Shown in pieces: positions 36,972 to 45,612 of a stretch of DNA of 64,000 bases. The notes beneath the pieces were generated by a model. The model had not been told where the DNA came from. It saw nothing but the letters and a program-made list of their open reading frames with translations, and searched no databases. This stretch comes from Desulfovulcanus ferrireducens. Its GTDB lineage: Bacteria > Desulfobacterota > Desulfovibrionia > Desulfovibrionales > Desulfonatronovibrionaceae. The stretch is from the NCBI RefSeq assembly GCF_018704065.1, contig NZ_JAGUQP010000009.1, forward strand, positions 16,700 to 80,699, in the 5' to 3' direction. Position numbers and translations under genes: made by a program. The stretch's first letter is position 1; each line of letters starts with the position of its first letter.

Positions 36972-39039
36972 GATGCAAGTCAAGACCAGTTACGCAGCAA
37001 ATACGAGTTTCTCAGGAGTAAGGGTTGGCTGGGAAACGCGGCCTGTTTATCCCTTCCCGGCTATTGTTGGACAGGAGCAGATGAAAGAAGCGCTCTTGTT
37101 GAATGCGGTGTGTCCGTCCATTGGAGGGGTCCTAATCCGGGGTGAAAAGGGTACAGCCAAATCCACGGCAGTGCGCGCACTGGCAAATTTGTTGCCTGAA
37201 ATCGAGGTAGTAGCAGACTGTCCTTTTGGGTGTGACCCGAATGGAGAGCTTTGTTTTTTGTGTCGGACAAAGCTCCAACAAGGCCAAGCACTGCCTGTTA
37301 AGCGCAGAAAGATTAAACTAGTGGATCTCCCTCTTGGCGCAACTGAAGAGCGAATAACGGGAACCATTAATCTGGAAGAAGCTGTTAAGTCAGGGAAGAA
37401 GGCTTTTGAACCAGGGCTCTTGGCCGCTGCCCATCGAGGTATTCTCTATATCGATGAAGTCAATCTGCTTCATGATCATATTGTGGATATTATTCTGGAC
37501 GCGTCGGCCATGGGCATGAATATTGTTGAACGCGAAGGGATATCTCTGGTTCATCCGTCGGAGTTTATTCTCATCGGCACTATGAATCCGGAGGAAGGAG
37601 AACTCAGACCACAGCTTTTGGACCGTTTTGGGCTTAGCGTGGAAGTTTGCGCTCCTTCCGAGCCTGAACCGCGTATGCGTGTGCTTCAGCTGAGAGAACA
37701 GTTCGATCAGGATCCCGAGTTGTTTGTTAAAAAATTTTTTTCTGAACAGGAAGATTTGACTAGGCGCATTCTAAAAGCTCGCCGGCTTTTGCCTCGGGTG
37801 AGGATGTCCCAAAAGCTGCTTCAGCTTTGTTCCAGCCTCTGTTTGGAGGCCTTTGTTGCGGGCCATAGAGCAGATATTACACTTAGAAAAACTGCACGGG
37901 CGCTTGCAGCGCTTCAGGAACGCGATAATGTATTGGAAGATGATGTGTTAAAAGCTGCCGAATTGACTCTTTTACATCGCAGAAGAGTTAATTCTCCCTC
38001 GCCTCCTCCATCTCGGCATGAACATGACCATGAGCGCAAGCACGAGCAAGAATCATCCGAAGACAGAACGGAACACCATGAACACAAGCAAAGGAGTGCC
38101 GAAAATCAAAAGATGCCAGACACTCCCGAGGAGGCCACTCCTGAACAAAATGATTCCCATGAGGACCAATCTCCTGCCGGCCCAGGAGTGGAAACAATAT
38201 TTCCTGTAGGCGCACCATTTAGGGCAAAACCATTTTTAATGAAGCGTGACCGGTCGTTCAGAAAAGGGTCAGGACGGAGGTCCCGCACTCGTACGACCCA
38301 TAAAATGGGCCGTTATGTGAAAAGTAATCTAAATCAAAATCCTCAGGACCTGGCCCTGGATGCGACATTGCGCGCGGCAGCACCTTATCAGGCTAAGCGA
38401 AGTAGAGAAGGGGTAAGCGTTGTTATTGAAAAATGCGATCTTCGCCAGAAAGTGCGGGAAAAACGTATTGGCAATTTGATCGTCTTTGTGGTGGATGCCA
38501 GTGGCTCCATGGGTGCCGGGAAAAGGATGGTCGAAACCAAGGGCGCTGTCCTTTCCCTTCTTCTCGATGCGTATCAAAAGCGGGACAAGGTTTCTTTTGT
38601 GGCCTTCCGAGGCAAGGAGGCAGAAGTACTCCTACCGCCAACGAATAGCATTGAACTCGCGTACAAACTCCTTGAAGAACTACCCACTGGAGGTAAAACC
38701 CCTCTATCCCAAGGCATTGCTGTGGGTTACCATGTCCTGGATGTCCAGCTTAGAAAAGATCCCAACACCTATCCTCTTATGGTGCTCGTTTCTGATGGCA
38801 AGGCCAATGTGAGTCTATCTGGCAGAAAGCCGCTGGAAGAAGTAATGGAGCTTGCTACGATCATCCGAAACGATAACCGTATTCGTAGTGTAGTGATTGA
38901 TGTGGAAAAATCCGGTCTCATCACTTTTGGTCTGGCAAAAGAAATTGCTTTAAAACTTGGAGCTCAATATTTTAAAATTGAAGATCTAAAAGCAGCGACC
39001 TTAGTAGACGTGCTCAAGGAAGATGTCCTTGGTATCTAA
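36943..39039 (+). CDS. ChlD-like AAA+/von Willebrand A chelatase subunit
   Basis: About 698 residues. An intact AAA+ domain (Walker [37 protein letters not shown]) closely resembles the previous gene, including a Cys loop. A His/Glu-rich linker follows (several HEHDH and EHHEHK runs, near 38010-38090), then a basic stretch and a von Willebrand A domain with the MIDAS motif DASGSMG. This is the BchD/ChlD layout. The start is uncertain: ATGs at 36943 and 36973 are both without a good ribosome binding site, and the frame is open back to 36862. The His-rich linker could bind metal. Confidence 0.9.
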   Translation: MLTKSWTHPKMQVKTSYAANTSFSGVRVGWETRPVYPFPAIVGQEQMKEALLLNAVCPSIGGVLIRGEKGTAKSTAVRALANLLPEIEVVADCPFGCDPNGELCFLCRTKLQQGQALPVKRRKIKLVDLPLGATEERITGTINLEEAVKSGKKAFEPGLLAAAHRGILYIDEVNLLHDHIVDIILDASAMGMNIVEREGISLVHPSEFILIGTMNPEEGELRPQLLDRFGLSVEVCAPSEPEPRMRVLQLREQFDQDPELFVKKFFSEQEDLTRRILKARRLLPRVRMSQKLLQLCSSLCLEAFVAGHRADITLRKTARALAALQERDNVLEDDVLKAAELTLLHRRRVNSPSPPPSRHEHDHERKHEQESSEDRTEHHEHKQRSAENQKMPDTPEEATPEQNDSHEDQSPAGPGVETIFPVGAPFRAKPFLMKRDRSFRKGSGRRSRTRTTHKMGRYVKSNLNQNPQDLALDATLRAAAPYQAKRSREGVSVVIEKCDLRQKVREKRIGNLIVFVVDASGSMGAGKRMVETKGAVLSLLLDAYQKRDKVSFVAFRGKEAEVLLPPTNSIELAYKLLEELPTGGKTPLSQGIAVGYHVLDVQLRKDPNTYPLMVLVSDGKANVSLSGRKPLEEVMELATIIRNDNRIRSVVIDVEKSGLITFGLAKEIALKLGAQYFKIEDLKAATLVDVLKEDVLGI

Positions 39040-39096
39040 ATTTGTCGTTCAAATCATTTCAAAAAAGTATCCCCTATCAAAAATGGAGCATTAAAA

Positions 39097-39855
39097 GTGC
39101 TAAAAGGTCTTGTTTTCTTTATCACTTTTCTTTTTTTCTTTCCTTTTACAGGCCAAGGCAAAGAGACACCGCAAAAATTGATTAACTCCATGGAAGGAGC
39201 TGTCAAAGAGGCGCAAAAGGTCCAGGGTGAAGTTGATGCATGGGCTGTGGAACGGGAGAAACTCCTTTCTGAAATTTTAGAACTTAAAAATCTAAAGCGA
39301 TGGTACACCCACCAGCAAAAAAAGTATGAGGGCTATATTCAAAAGCAAAGAAAGGTTATTGCTGAGCTTAAAAGGCAGAGAGAGGAAGCCAAAAAGATAA
39401 ACATTTTTTTGGAACCATATCTGGACGATACCGTCAAACGGCTGGAGGAATTCATTGCATCAGACTTAAGCTTTTTGCCCGAGGAACGACAAAAAAGACT
39501 CGCCTTTCTAAAGAATTCCCTTGACGACTATCATCTTGAATTAAGCGAGAAATTGCGTCGGGTACTGGAAGCTTTGCAGGTTGAGGCTGAATATGGCCGG
39601 GGAATAGAAAAAAACGAGGCAGTTTTATCGCAGGGCAGCGAGTCAACCCAGGTTTACCTTTTGCGTGTTGGTCGCGTTGCCCTTTTTTATCAGACCTTGG
39701 ATGGAAAAAAATGTGGATATTTGGATATGTTTTCCAATACCTGGAGGGAACTCCCTGCCACCTTTAATTCAGAAATCAGCAAAGCCCTGGACATGATTGA
39801 ACGCAGGCGGGCCTATGAGCTGGTCGAGCTCCCACTAAGGAGAGTTCAGCCATGA
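39097..39855 (+). CDS. DUF3450-like periplasmic coiled-coil protein
   Basis: A 252-residue protein starting at GTG, eight bases after GGAG. It has a signal peptide (MLKGLVFFITFLFFF), a long charged coiled coil (about 30-110), then a compact domain with LRVGRVALFYQTLDGKKCGYLD. This fits the DUF3450 family, found beside TtpC-type ExbB genes in Vibrio and Shewanella TonB2-like clusters. Its VGRVALFYQT segment is echoed in the N-terminal domain of the next protein (RVGDIVAFYRQN). Its stop overlaps the next ATG, so it is surely part of the TonB complex. Confidence 0.8.
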   Translation: MLKGLVFFITFLFFFPFTGQGKETPQKLINSMEGAVKEAQKVQGEVDAWAVEREKLLSEILELKNLKRWYTHQQKKYEGYIQKQRKVIAELKRQREEAKKINIFLEPYLDDTVKRLEEFIASDLSFLPEERQKRLAFLKNSLDDYHLELSEKLRRVLEALQVEAEYGRGIEKNEAVLSQGSESTQVYLLRVGRVALFYQTLDGKKCGYLDMFSNTWRELPATFNSEISKALDMIERRRAYELVELPLRRVQP

Positions 39856-41288
39856 ACCACACCATTTTCCTTGTTTCACTTATAGTATGCTTTTGGACGT
39901 TGCCGTGCTTTGGAAAAAATCAGACATGGACAGAGGTGTCGGCCCGAGTTCAAAAAGAAGTCAATCAGATTAAACTTGAAACAGCAGAAACCAAAGAGAT
40001 AATCAAGAAAGAACGGGCCGCACTTTTGCAGCAGCTTGCCCGATTAAAAAAAGCAGTACTCAGAGAAGAAAAAAAATTTAATCGACTCAAAGGTCAGTTT
40101 GAAACCTTGCTTAAACAGGAAGAAAAAGAGCGTGCGCAACTGGAAAAAGAGGTACAGGAGACAAAGAGCCTGGAAGGAATCGTGCGCGCGGTAGCCAGGG
40201 ATGCAAACAAGCTTTTTCAAAACAGCCTTATATCTCCTGAATACCCACAATATCTCCAAAGAATAGAGCGTTTGTCGGAGGCAAAACAGTTTCCTTCATT
40301 TGAGGATGTCCAGGCCATTGTTGAATCGTTATTTGCGTACATGAAGGCATCGGGCCGGATTCGTCAATCAAGAGAAGAGTTTATTGGCCCGAAAGGTATA
40401 AGAATAAGAGGTGAAACCCTGCGCGTGGGAGACATTGTGGCTTTCTACCGTCAGAATAAAGATGGCGAAAGCGGCGGAAGTGTTGGTTTTTTGCGCTATG
40501 ATCCAAAACAGAGGCTTTTGGCAGCTTACTCCGGCGATACTTCATGGTCAGTGGCCAGAGCGATACGCAAATATTTGGAAGGCAACAGCAATGTTCTGCC
40601 CCTTGACTTGTCAGGAGGCGCGATTCTTGAGCGTTTGAGTCATTCCAAGGGAATAAAGGAATGGCTTCTTTCCGGTGGATTTTTGGTCTGGCCCATTCTC
40701 CTTGTTGGGTTAACCGCCTTCGTCCTTGTATTGGAGCGGTTATTTTTTCTGGCCAGGATCAAGGCTGATACAGATGAGATTATGCAGAATTTTAACTCCT
40801 TGTTCAGTCAGGGGTTATTAGACAAATGCAAAGAGTTGAGCGCAACCAATGACCGTGTGCCGGTTTGCAAGGTACTGGCAGCCGGTCTTGCGCATCTTGG
40901 GGCGGGTAAGGATGTTTTGGAGAACGCCTTGCATGAAGCAATTATCAAGGAGATTCCCAGGTTGGAGCGCTTTCTGCCCACCTTGAGTGTTCTGGGGGCC
41001 ATTGCGCCGCTTATGGGCTTACTCGGAACAGTAACCGGGATTATCGATACCTTCCAGGTCATAACTTTCTTCGGCACAAGCGATCCCCGCATGATGTCGG
41101 GGGGCATTTCAGAGGCTCTGGTCACTACCCAGTTAGGGCTGGCCGTGGCTATCCCGATTATGCTCATGCATCATTTTCTGGAGCAAAAAGTGGATAGACT
41201 AGTCGCAGACATGGAGGAAAAAAGCATGACGCTTACGATAAGTATAATGAAGGGTGAAGGCCACGGTTTGGCTCCGGAAGTTAAGTAA
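39852..41288 (+). CDS. TtpC-type long ExbB/TolQ protein
   Basis: A 478-residue protein, about twice the length of ExbB. It has a signal peptide, then a periplasmic coiled coil (about 30-120) and a DUF3450-like domain (about 180-250). The C-terminal MotA/TolQ/ExbB proton channel contains the helix WPILLVGLTAFVLVLERL, then LGAIAPLMGLLGTVTGIIDTF and GGISEALVTTQLGLAVAIPI. This layout is that of TtpC in Vibrio TonB2 systems, where it is required along with ExbB, ExbD and TonB. ATGA overlap with the preceding gene. Confidence 0.9.
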   Translation: MNHTIFLVSLIVCFWTLPCFGKNQTWTEVSARVQKEVNQIKLETAETKEIIKKERAALLQQLARLKKAVLREEKKFNRLKGQFETLLKQEEKERAQLEKEVQETKSLEGIVRAVARDANKLFQNSLISPEYPQYLQRIERLSEAKQFPSFEDVQAIVESLFAYMKASGRIRQSREEFIGPKGIRIRGETLRVGDIVAFYRQNKDGESGGSVGFLRYDPKQRLLAAYSGDTSWSVARAIRKYLEGNSNVLPLDLSGGAILERLSHSKGIKEWLLSGGFLVWPILLVGLTAFVLVLERLFFLARIKADTDEIMQNFNSLFSQGLLDKCKELSATNDRVPVCKVLAAGLAHLGAGKDVLENALHEAIIKEIPRLERFLPTLSVLGAIAPLMGLLGTVTGIIDTFQVITFFGTSDPRMMSGGISEALVTTQLGLAVAIPIMLMHHFLEQKVDRLVADMEEKSMTLTISIMKGEGHGLAPEVK

Positions 41289-41295
41289 ACTCGTT

Positions 41296-41898
41296 ATGTT
41301 TGTTTCATCTGGTTGGTTTGAGCAGGTTGTCAGCTATTTTGATGCTGGCGGGTGCGTGACAGTTCTTTTGATGGGGCTCTCTATTTGGATGTGGACCCTT
41401 ATCATAGTTAAGTTAAAGGAAATATACACTTACCGTCGCACGGAAATTCCACTGAATGAATGTTTTGTCCGTTTGAAACAAGGTAGGGATATTCCGGGAT
41501 GGCAAGGCCAGCTTATCAAAAATTTTGTAAGCAGACGTAGTTTTGAACCGGAAATTGACCAAAAGTTACTTCATACCCTGGCTTGTAAATATTATTTGGC
41601 CATTGAACGACACATCAAGACCATCCTGGTCCTGGCGGGGACAGCTCCTCTGCTTGGTCTTATGGGAACGGTAACAGGCATGATTGCCTCATTTGAAGTA
41701 ATTTCACTATTTGGGACAGGCAATGCCAAAGCACTCTCTTCCGGGATATCAGAAGCTCTGATTACAACACAAATCGGTCTGATCGTGGCCATCCCCGGTC
41801 TGTTCATGGGTAATTTTCTTCTTCGTCGAGCAGAGCAGCTCAAGGCCCGGATCAAGCGCTTTTGCAATAGTCTTATGGTTGAGATGATGAGTAGCTGA
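41296..41898 (+). CDS. exbB: ExbB/TolQ-family proton channel protein
   Basis: A 200-residue ExbB. The first membrane segment (CVTVLLMGLSIWMWTLIIV) is followed by a cytoplasmic region and the conserved channel helices LAGTAPLLGLMGTVTGMIASF and SGISEALITTQIGLIVAIPG. I start it at the ATG at 41296, 8 bp after the TtpC stop, although the ribosome binding site is poor. With ExbD it forms the proton-driven motor that energises TonB. Confidence 0.93.
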   Translation: MFVSSGWFEQVVSYFDAGGCVTVLLMGLSIWMWTLIIVKLKEIYTYRRTEIPLNECFVRLKQGRDIPGWQGQLIKNFVSRRSFEPEIDQKLLHTLACKYYLAIERHIKTILVLAGTAPLLGLMGTVTGMIASFEVISLFGTGNAKALSSGISEALITTQIGLIVAIPGLFMGNFLLRRAEQLKARIKRFCNSLMVEMMSS

Positions 41899-41918
41899 GA
41901 AGGATATCGGGGACATAT

Positions 41919-42335
41919 ATGAATAACTTCCGATACAAAAACAGCAGATGCTCCAGGACTGTTGAGATCAATATGGCCCCGCTTATCGACATGGTTTTTA
42001 TTCTACTCATTTTTTTCCTGGTTACTACAAGTTTTGTCAAAGAGGCCGGGGTGGATGTGCAAAGACCCACAGCCAGGTCAGCCATAACAAAGGAAAAAGT
42101 TAATATGGTTATAGGCGTGACCAAGGATGGACTGATTTTCATCTCAGGAAAAACAGTGGATATTCGGTCGGTGCGGGGACACGTGGAAAGGTTTCTGGCA
42201 GAAAATCCAGAGGCTTCGGTAGTTGTGGTTGCGGATAAGGCCAGCCAGACCGGTACGGTGATTCGGGTTTTGGATGCGTGCCGTCTGGCCGGAGCCAAAA
42301 ATATCAGTATTGCTGCCCAAAAGCCCAATGGATGA
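41919..42335 (+). CDS. exbD: ExbD/TolR-family protein
   Basis: A 138-residue ExbD. One membrane helix follows the INMAPLIDMVFILLIFFL motif, whose Asp is the essential proton-carrying residue. A periplasmic domain follows (LIFISGKTVD, VVVVADKASQTGTVIRVLD). It is the partner of ExbB and TtpC. Its end overlaps the TonB gene start. Confidence 0.95.
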   Translation: MNNFRYKNSRCSRTVEINMAPLIDMVFILLIFFLVTTSFVKEAGVDVQRPTARSAITKEKVNMVIGVTKDGLIFISGKTVDIRSVRGHVERFLAENPEASVVVVADKASQTGTVIRVLDACRLAGAKNISIAAQKPNG

Positions 42336-43014
42336 ACCTATGTCTCGTAAAGCATGGTTCTTGAGTTTTGCTATAGCTTTTGTCTTCAATCTAGTTGTTT
42401 TTTTATCCATCCCATATTTGTCTTCCAAGGGCTCAGTAACAACAAACAGAGAGTTTTCCGAACCGATTATTTTGAGCACGTACAGGCCGGGGCAGCCAGA
42501 GTCCCATCACCAAAAACGTGATGTACCTAAACCAAACCTGCCTAAAAAGGTGCCGGAGACTGCTTTCTCTCAAAGAAAAGAAGTGGGGCAGATCAAACCA
42601 GATTTAGGCTGTCTTTTGCCAGAAAAGCAATTTTCGCTTCAAGCCAAACTAAAAACAGATATTGAGATTTCGTCGTCCGGCGTAACCAATCCGTCACCAG
42701 GGTTGCCATCCAGCCCCGGCGAATTTGAGCTTGGCGAGGTAGATCAAGCCCCGAAGCTCATCAATAAGGTGAAGCCCATCTATCCTTTTATTGCCCGGCG
42801 TAGAAATATCACCGGAAAGGTGGTGGTCAGGTTTCTAGTCGATGAACACGGTTATGTGAGAAAAATAACCATTGAGGAAGCCAGGCCCAAAGGGGTGTTT
42901 GAGCAGAGTGTCCTCATGGCCCTTAAAAAATGGCGCTTTGCGCCTGGCAGATACCAGGGGAAGCCTGTACCTACGTGGATACGATTGCCTATACAATTTA
43001 ACCTTGCTCAGTGA
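42328..43014 (+). CDS. tonB: TonB protein
   Basis: About 228 residues. An N-terminal membrane helix (WFLSFAIAFVFNLVVFLSI) is followed by a Pro/Lys-rich periplasmic linker (PKPNLPKKVPE), then the TonB C-terminal domain with KPIYPFIARRRNITGKVVVRF and FEQSVLMALKKWRFAPG. It transmits proton-motive energy to the receptor at 29698. The ATG at 42328 overlaps exbD by 8 bases; 42340 is an alternative start. TonB2-like short linkers are typical beside TtpC. Confidence 0.93.
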   Translation: MDEPMSRKAWFLSFAIAFVFNLVVFLSIPYLSSKGSVTTNREFSEPIILSTYRPGQPESHHQKRDVPKPNLPKKVPETAFSQRKEVGQIKPDLGCLLPEKQFSLQAKLKTDIEISSSGVTNPSPGLPSSPGEFELGEVDQAPKLINKVKPIYPFIARRRNITGKVVVRFLVDEHGYVRKITIEEARPKGVFEQSVLMALKKWRFAPGRYQGKPVPTWIRLPIQFNLAQ

Positions 43015-43050
43015 GGTTGAGAAGTTGGTGAGATTAGCTGGAGTTTCGGA

Positions 43051-44235
43051 GTGAGAAAGATTGAAAACATGCGCTTAGTGTTTGTTTTACTTCTTTTAAC
43101 CGAACTTTTGTTCTTCTTTAATTTGTCAGCCTGGGCAGGGCGGCCTCGCTCTGAAATCCCCTGGGCAGTGCAGAAGACCCTGTACTTATCACAAAAGGCC
43201 ATAGAGCAGAAAGATTATGCTCAGGCCAGGAAATTTCTTTTGGATTATGTTCAAAAATATCCGGAAAAGCCCCATGCAATGATTTACTATCTCCTGGGCA
43301 ACACGTGGTATTTGAGCCATGACCTTCAAAACGCCTATGATGCCTATAAAACAGGTATTGCCCTTGACCCCGATTGTTTTGCTCTGTGTCAAAATTTTGC
43401 TCAGGCAGCATATGAATTGGGAAAATACAGGGAAGCCGGTAAATTTTTTGAACAGGCTTTTAGCCTGGCAGACAAACCGGACGGGGAATTACTCTATAAC
43501 GCGGCTTTATCCTGGTATCAGGCCAAAGCCTACCATAAGGCGGTTCAGTCGCTGGAACGTCTGTTTACCAGGAGTGCTGATAAGGTCCAAAAAGATTGGG
43601 TAGAGTTGTATGTATATGTGTTACTTGAACTTAAAAAATTCAAGAAAGCCGAGAACGCTATCTTAAGGCGCCTTGCCCATAACCCTACAACAAGTGAGTT
43701 CTGGAAACTTCTGGCTTATACTGCACTTCAGAAACAAGACTATCCACAGGCAGTTAGCGCCCTTGAGGTTGCTTACAAGCTTGAGCCTCCAACATCAAAA
43801 GAATGGCTGGAACTGGCCAATATCTATTCATATCTAAATCTTCCATTAAACGCTGCCAAGGCTTTAGAAAAGGCGTACGGGAGCTCTCCCGATCCCAAGA
43901 AATGCGACGAACTGGCTAAAGAATTTGCCCTGGCCCGGCGTTTGGATAAAGCCATTCATTACCTGGACCTTGCCCTGCAAAAAGAACCCACGAGCCAACG
44001 CTATCTGGAAAAAGGCAAAATCTATTACAGATTCGGTAAATGTGCCGAGGCGGCCAGAGAGTTTCAGAAGGCTTTAAGTATAGAACCAGAAAACGGACTT
44101 GCACATTTCATGTTGGGAGTATGCGCCATGGAGTTGGAAAATTTCTCCATGGCGAAGAATGCTTTTTTAGAGGCATCCAAAGATAGACGTTACAAAGAGC
44201 AGGCCAGGAGTTTTCTTGCGGCATTAAAGGATTAA
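43051..44235 (+). CDS. Exported TPR protein of the TonB module
   Basis: A 394-residue protein starting at GTG after GGAG, with an alternative ATG at 43069. A signal peptide (MRLVFVLLLLTELLFFFNL) leads into at least nine tetratricopeptide repeats (KFLLDYVQKYPEKPHAMIYY, AYDAYKTGIALDPD, KAVQSLERLF, AAREFQKALSIEPENG). TPR proteins close TtpC-type TonB clusters in other bacteria. It is the last gene of the operon and probably a periplasmic scaffold. Confidence 0.88.
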   Translation: MRKIENMRLVFVLLLLTELLFFFNLSAWAGRPRSEIPWAVQKTLYLSQKAIEQKDYAQARKFLLDYVQKYPEKPHAMIYYLLGNTWYLSHDLQNAYDAYKTGIALDPDCFALCQNFAQAAYELGKYREAGKFFEQAFSLADKPDGELLYNAALSWYQAKAYHKAVQSLERLFTRSADKVQKDWVELYVYVLLELKKFKKAENAILRRLAHNPTTSEFWKLLAYTALQKQDYPQAVSALEVAYKLEPPTSKEWLELANIYSYLNLPLNAAKALEKAYGSSPDPKKCDELAKEFALARRLDKAIHYLDLALQKEPTSQRYLEKGKIYYRFGKCAEAAREFQKALSIEPENGLAHFMLGVCAMELENFSMAKNAFLEASKDRRYKEQARSFLAALKD

Positions 44236-44259
44236 GAAACGTGTAGTAAAACACAATTT

Positions 44260-44646
44260 TCACTTGCTCAAAACATGCTTGCTAGGGATAACACAGATAA
44301 ATTCCCCGGAGAAAACCTGCTCTGCATCCTTTTCTACATCTACAAAAACGGTTATTTTTTTTCCTTCGGTTTTCTCCACTTTGGCCTTGGCCAGTAATAC
44401 ATCGCCTGTTTGCACTGGTTTCAAGAACTTTACTTTTGCCCCGGCCAGGACAACATTGGGATGATTGACTGCAAGCATTGCGGCGTAATCAGCCAGTCCA
44501 AAAACAGTTCCGCCATGGGTAAGACCATATTCATCGGCAGCCATTTCTTTGGTCACAGTTAACTCAACCCTGGCTGAACCGTCTGCAAGCTCTATGGGGC
44601 GACCCCATAATATTGGGTTGATTTTTAAATGGGTCTTTTGTTCCAC
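44260..44646 (-). CDS. PaaI-like hotdog-fold thioesterase
   Basis: A 128-residue hotdog protein. THGGTVFGLADYAAMLAVN (the HGG motif and catalytic acidic residue in the helix) and VKFLKPVQTGDVLLAKA are typical of acyl-CoA thioesterases of the PaaI/YbgC type. The substrate chain is unknown. It converges with the TPR gene, 24 bp away, and has its own upstream region of about 177 bp with no other gene. Confidence 0.88.
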   Translation of the reverse strand: MEQKTHLKINPILWGRPIELADGSARVELTVTKEMAADEYGLTHGGTVFGLADYAAMLAVNHPNVVLAGAKVKFLKPVQTGDVLLAKAKVEKTEGKKITVFVDVEKDAEQVFSGEFICVIPSKHVLSK

Positions 44647-44823
44647 GTTTTTATACCTCCAGCATTTCTCTGTGCTGTTTCCGATGCAGCAAGACTTTTT
44701 TAGTTACATCTTCCCTATGGTCTTTAGTTTTTTTTGACCTGGGCATTTCCGTGAGATCTTTGTTTATCAAGAGACAAGCATCATTGTTGTCTATTTAACG
44801 CTAAATGATTTTTTGCTGCTACG

Positions 44824-45501
44824 TCAATAACGTAGAGGCTTTAGTCCTTTACGGAAATCTTGGCCTGCAGCCCATTTTTTTACTGGCATTGCCAGATCAT
44901 AGGCCAGGGCATTTAAGATGACGTACAGGGGTGACTCAGGCATCCATGTTTTTCGCTTAAAGAGGACGAAATCTACATCTGGCCTGTTGTCTATCCGGCC
45001 TGAGTGTTCCATGGTCCAGACCAACTTATTGGAGTAGATGGAGTAAATGTTGACCTGGATGGCCAGGCTGGAGCTACCTTGCGAACCTCCATCAAGGAAA
45101 TGTTTCAACTGGCCCAGAACATAAAGATCAGCACCCTTTTCCATGGCATAAGCCCTTGCCTTTTCTTTGCCGGGGTACCCGAATTTGTTCTCATAGACCA
45201 TGGCCGGAAATACTCCCTGTCCAACCCACGCCTGCCAGAAAAGGTAGCCAATGGTATCTCCGATAACCTTTGGTTTTTCCACTTGCTCACGCACATAAAA
45301 AGGGAAGAAAACTGCTTTTAATGCGGTTTTAGCAGGAAAGGGAGGCATGACATAGATGGGGGCGGCAGATCTTTCCACCACCGGACTTTGATAGAAGGTC
45401 AAGGTATCCAGTGAAGGCTCAAAATCTTGTTCTATTTTTGACTCAATGGTTGAGCAGGCTGCCAGACAGAGGATAACAATGGATAATAAAAATTTATACA
45501 T
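44824..45501 (-). CDS. Lipoprotein of unknown function
   Basis: A 225-residue lipoprotein with signal peptide MYKFLLSIVILCLAAC and lipobox LAAC (Cys16). The mature domain contains VYENKFGYPGKEKARAYAMEKGADLYVLGQLKHFLDGG, an alpha/beta arrangement similar to outer membrane lipoproteins of the LptE/curli-associated or Lpp20 type, but I cannot assign a family. Its role is unknown. It lies alone between the thioesterase and the U32 protein. Confidence 0.75.
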   Translation of the reverse strand: MYKFLLSIVILCLAACSTIESKIEQDFEPSLDTLTFYQSPVVERSAAPIYVMPPFPAKTALKAVFFPFYVREQVEKPKVIGDTIGYLFWQAWVGQGVFPAMVYENKFGYPGKEKARAYAMEKGADLYVLGQLKHFLDGGSQGSSSLAIQVNIYSIYSNKLVWTMEHSGRIDNRPDVDFVLFKRKTWMPESPLYVILNALAYDLAMPVKKWAAGQDFRKGLKPLRY

Positions 45502-45612
45502 GGCTGTTCAGTTAAATTTGAAATTTTAAGTTTGGTCACGATATTTCAAGCATAAATCATGCCAGAAGAAAGTTCGTTGCACGTTGGGCGAAATACAACT
45601 AATACTCACATC

